Of a stretch of DNA of 64,000 bases, positions 59,500-64,000 are shown piece by piece. The position numbers and the translations under genes are program-made. Every line of letters begins with the position of its first letter. Within the stretch, counting starts at the first letter, position 1. This stretch comes from Pholis gunnellus (Eukaryota > Chordata > Actinopteri > Perciformes > Pholidae). The stretch is from NCBI GenBank assembly GCA_910591455.2, contig OU342806.1:17180841-17244840 (forward strand), given 5' to 3'. The notes below the pieces were generated by a model that was given only the letters and a program-made list of their open reading frames with translations, searched no databases and was not told the DNA's origin.

Positions 59500-62400
59500 C
59501 TTGTCTGTTGGCCACGATACATCCTCATGTTATCACATACATGACGAATAAAGAGAAATAAAAGTTTGAGATATTGCACAGTGTTGTAAACCTGCCTTCA
59601 CGTATCATGGCCAAACAAAACAATCACTGTATCCTCAACGATCACAATCAAGCAAATATGAACAATAATGATGTTTGTGTGTGCTGCTCAAAATATGGAT
59701 CACGAGACAAAATCATAGCATGATTTGGCATGATTTGATTCACAAACAACTAAAACTAAATTGATATGTTGTAGGATGATAATTGTATATTTATTTTATT
59801 TTTACCCCGGAGCTATTGCCTTAAAAACTCCAAATAAATGATCCAATTGACACAAAAAAATCAATAAGCAAAACAGTAACAGTGCCGTAACTGACATTTG
59901 AAACAATTTGCCCCTTCATTTTTAAGAATTAAAATTAGATCCGGTCCCAAGTAGGAAGCCTCCTGATGATGAGCAGACACTGATCTGTGTCACCGTATCA
60001 TGTGTCACCCTGTTGTATGATCTCTGCAGAGTGCTGTTGCTTGTTCTCAGGATGTATTTAACTGTTTGTGATATGTGTCACTGTGGTTGTGGAAACCTGA
60101 TGCATATGTCAGTTAATAAATAATTCCTCAGCATCATTTCTGTGTTTTGCGGTTTGTTTTGCACATAGATTTGTGCGTACCAAGATAAAAGGTTAAATTG
60201 AGTCATAATTCAGTATTTCTGATTTTCCTACCTAACTGAAGCAAATAATCAAGGATGTGAGCAAACATTTGAACTTTGCCAATGACCAACGCTAACAGCT
60301 CGTGATATATACATCCCTGAAGAGATCGATAGATGTTCTGATGTCCACCATCAACTGTGAGTCATATAAACAAATAGGATAATAAATAAATTAAATGTTA
60401 TGAAGAATCTTATCTTGAGGACTGCATTCTGGACTTGGTCCAGAACATGTTTTAAACTTTTAAAACATGGCAGACACGACAACTCTGGCTTCATTGATAA
60501 CACAAATACTGTTTACTTATTGCCTATAGCCTTAACAACAGTTTCTTGTGTTGTTTTTTTCAGGCCCATTTATCAGGGTCACACGTCTGTCTTTTTTCAA
60601 CTGCAGAGGGACATCACAGATTACATTTTTTAATAAAACAAATGAAAGCTGTGGGATCAAACGTATTCTTAGCATCCTCTCACAGTCCAAATACACACGC
60701 AGGTCAGGTTCATTCTTGACCTTAAAATGCCCGTATGTGTGAATGTTTGCTGTGGTTTGATGGATCGATGGATGGTTCACACATATTTGGTGACTATGAG
60801 TATATGTTAAAGCTCGTCAGCATACTGGCTGACATTTACAGTGCCTCCAAATGAATTGGCCCCATAGAGGGCATATACACATTCAGACTGTACAAGTAGA
60901 GATACGCATTTTATTTAGATGTTTAAATTAGGGCTGTCCTCAACCAAAGAAGTTGTTAGTTGATTAACACTCATATGATTTTGTTGACTGATCAATTAAT
61001 CGACCGATCTATAAAACTGGAGAGAGAGACACCAGCAGGTGGAGGAGCTAATATGCCTTTCTACCCCTCAGTACAGAGGTCAACCACCAGAGCGACCTCA
61101 GAATATGAAATTAAACACAATATTTACAATGAGCAAATTGCTCTTTTGACAATGGAAAATATGGCTGAATGTTTCAGTGCATTCTGCCTTTATAACACAC
61201 CCAGTCAGCAGCTTCACAGGCCCGCCCTACGCCCCTTTCACAGCACAGGTTTCAGTTGGCTTAATAAGTCCCTCGAAACACAAAAGGAGTGAGTCTGGTA
61301 TTATCCCCGGTGCCCTTCACAGAGTGGAACATGACTCAGCCAAAGAGGTGGCATTTCTTTGAGACGCACAGATCTGGAGGTCTTTTAGCAGCTTACATAA
61401 CACCCCACTGTAAAAAACAAACAAAATCACATGAGAGTGTTTAAAGTTTCTTGCCATAACAGCAAACGCCACAACCGCGTTACATGGTTGTTTACTATTG
61501 GCCGCTGTTATAGGTCCTTTTCACAGCAGCCATTTTTGTCATAGCAGGGTAAACCCACACAGGGTAATTGATAAAATGAATAATGGTCCCATCTGGTGTA
61601 TCACAGCCATTCCAGCGGGCCGGCATGCTCAATGCCAGCCCATGTCATATCAGGTGAATCCAGCTGTGTAACTTCTTTCTCAGGTTCCCATTATGGGCTA
61701 TATAGAGCTGAGGAACCAGCTCATTCTCATTCCCAGGTTGTCAAAAACATACTTATTTTATTCATTTTGTCCCTAAAACCTTTACCTAAACCTGACCAAG
61801 CAGCTTTGTTTTATTTTGTCTAAACCTAAGTGACCGGAGGGGTCCCGACCAAGCATCCCTTTGTGACGAGCATGGGAAACAAGATCCTGGGAAAATAGGA
61901 ATGAGCCCTTCTACTCATAGCAACCAAAGGCATAAAGCTAAACAGTGATGTCAGTGCTGCCAATGGCTACTCCAATGTCTCCGGATAATTTCTGAGTCGA
62001 TTCCAGCCGTCTGCATTGATTTGCATCGCATGGAGGAGAATTTGCAGTCTGCCTTCCTCCAGCATCGAACAGACTATCCTCAGCCTTCCATGTGAAAACA
62101 GCCTGTGACTCCATCTGCTGGATGAATTAAAGTACTACACTCATCCTAAAGGCTTTTGCATTTACAAAACATGAGGTGTCCAAATAACAATGGTCTAAAT
62201 ATAGTCATGAAAGTCAGGCAACAACAGACATTGTCAGATGTCACGTTATAGCAGGGCATCTTATTTCCTTACAAGACAATGAATGCCTTTTTATAGAAGT
62301 TTTATAAATGTCAAGGTAACATAACCGCTGTTTAAACAGCATTTAAAATACTGTACTTCAAAGTGTGTTTAGGCCTTGCTTCACACTGAATGTCAATGGT

Positions 62401-63777
62401 TATGTATTATTCAGTTGTTTTAACGAAGCCATCTTTTGACATGCACAACACCACATCAGTGCTCGCTCAACACTACTTGTTTTGAGTTAAGAGCCCTTTC
62501 ATTTATCGTATGTGAAAGTGATTGAACAGCTGGCCTACTCTATCACGCTTCAGAGGAGGCGGCAGCGAAAAACAACCATAACCAGCTCTGTGACTGAAAT
62601 GACTTGACAAAATGTGCAGGAAGTTGCATCACAGGATGCTCAATATCTGTGACCTATAACAGTGTCTACTTCAGAACAATATCGCCGCCACATAAAAATA
62701 CAATGAAATATCAAGGTGTTCACATCACGTGTCTTTTTTCACCGCGCTTCAAAAATTGCTCTTTTGTTTATACGGGGCAGCTAAAGTTTCCTGGCATGTT
62801 TATGGCCCGTATCCTCTTTCATGTTGACTTCCTTTTTTCTAAAACGTGATGAGGAGCTAGGGGGTGATAGCCCTTTATTGTCGTATGATAAAAGATCCTT
62901 TTCAGCCCAGCATGTATAGCCTACTGGAAGCCAGCTTTGGGATTAGTCTATCTAGGAGCAAATTCATTTTTCATTGAAATATATCACTGAACACTGAACA
63001 GGTTAAGAAAGACACAACTTATTAACAGTTCCAAGCATTGCGTGTTTTGTAAGTACATCCCATTTAGACGGAGTCCCAATTCCCAAGTTTGCATTCTTGA
63101 CTTCGGTTTCAGTGGCACTTGTCTCCTTTGCGCAGGCGGCCCCTCCCAAGCCTTTATCTCTGCGCTTCAGGTCATTCACTGTGTTCTCATGTATTGTTAC
63201 AAGGATGAAAAAAAAACACACTTAAAACAGAAACATGGCATGTGAAGTCCCAGCATGCCTTCAGATTAATGATATTTACAATAAATCGGATGGATGGGGG
63301 AGGAGGATGGAAAGAGCCAGAAACTAAATGTGGACCTCTGACTAGAGAAAAATAAAGAAAAACAGAGAGAGAAAAATGGTAAATGATGACATATATAATT
63401 TTGAAAGTTTGTATACAACATTCTCTTGCTTGGGTCTACGCTATGAGTGATAGCTTGTTTATACAAAGGGGCTAGGATGTGTTAGTAGGTCAGGAAACAA
63501 ACAAACGTTAGGACTTTGCTTCGATAGGATCATCAGTTTGAACTGAATCACTGCAGTTTAAAGTGGAACGCCACATTATTTGTTTCCTTTGGGTCCATTG
63601 TTGTCTGTCGTCGTCGTCAGTGCTGTTACATTTATTGAGCAATAAAGCTCAAGTTCAGTTCACAGTTTGGTGATAGAACTGGAGTCTGGATTGATATGTC
63701 ACATGAGTTTTTCTATTTTCTCTGTGAGGAAATGATGTTAGAAGTGTTGTGGTCCGTAACCCGATCAGTAAAATACT

Positions 63778-63782
<5 letters not shown>
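59500..63782. other. Intergenic, no supported gene
   Basis: Mostly AT-rich. About 60925-61010 (GGGCTGTCCTCAACCAAAGA, then TTGACTGATCAATTAATCGA) looks like the end of a hAT-type non-autonomous element. No other domain, exon series or RNA gene was found. Confidence 0.45.

Positions 63783-63855
<73 letters not shown>
63783..63855. repeat. (AG)n microsatellite
   Basis: About 36 AG units close to the right edge of the window. Confidence 0.97.
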
Positions 63856-63858
<3 letters not shown>

Positions 63859-64000
63859 TCTTCTCCTCCTGTACTTCATGTAACTCACCAAACCCTCATC
63901 CATCCATCCAGCCCTCCATCCCTCCCTCCTGACTGCCTGGGGCTGTTGGTGGGACAGCCTGTCCCTGTTTGGGGACAACTGATTGGTTCCCACACACGCT

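Noticed and set aside
63003..63221. 72-codon minus-strand frame with balanced composition
   Set aside because: No domain, no flanking exons and no promoter-like sequence; chance cannot be excluded.

Overview
The window looks like nuclear DNA of a teleost fish, probably a spiny-rayed (percomorph-like) species. It has vertebrate genes with many short exons and GT-AG introns, long AG/CT and GT microsatellites, two tRNA-headed SINEs, an L2-type LINE tail, hAT and other DNA-transposon debris, and CpG-rich promoter patches. Nothing bacterial, viral or CRISPR-like is visible.

Layout, left to right. (1) 1-2906 holds no gene I can support. (2) 2907-17743, minus strand, is DNAI3/WDR63, an axonemal dynein intermediate chain. 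I traced 21 coding exons from the Lys/Ser-rich start to the last exon; two exon junctions do not close in phase. (3) 17744-29380 is repeat-rich. It has a 2.9-kb block bounded by ~105-bp inverted repeats, a broken MORN-repeat exon, a 121-codon ORF of unknown function, an L2 LINE tail and a small TIR element. (4) 29381-33256, minus strand, is one uninterrupted 1291-codon ORF: two EF-hands, a large WD40 region and a C-terminal tail of tandem 50- and 87-residue repeats. It looks like an intronless (possibly retroposed) member of the EFCAB8/WDR49/WDR64 group. A compact promoter-like patch (CRE plus two NRF1 palindromes) and an almost perfect inverted repeat lie just upstream, next to a divergent 73-codon ORF. 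(5) 33848-40705 contains a SINE, common teleost repeats and a nested pair of DNA transposons. Part of this is a near-identical direct copy of 23756-24436, so direct repeats about 14 kb apart flank the intronless gene. (6) 40706-48936, minus strand, is STXBP3 (Munc18c), complete in 19 exons that sum to 592 codons plus stop. (7) 50238-59186, plus strand, is FNDC7: a signal peptide followed by nine fibronectin type III domains, each on one phase-1/phase-1 exon, 818 residues in all. (8) 59500-64000 has no gene I can support.

FNDC7 and STXBP3 are also neighbours in human as I remember it (1p13.3), which supports both calls. Here they are head to head over 1.3 kb. The genes do not form one pathway: DNAI3 acts in motile cilia, STXBP3 in SNARE-dependent exocytosis, FNDC7 is a secreted/extracellular protein, and the intronless WD/EF-hand gene belongs to a family linked mainly with cilia and testis. 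The most unusual items are the intronless WD/EF-hand gene with its repeat tail and promoter architecture, and the decayed MORN exon.
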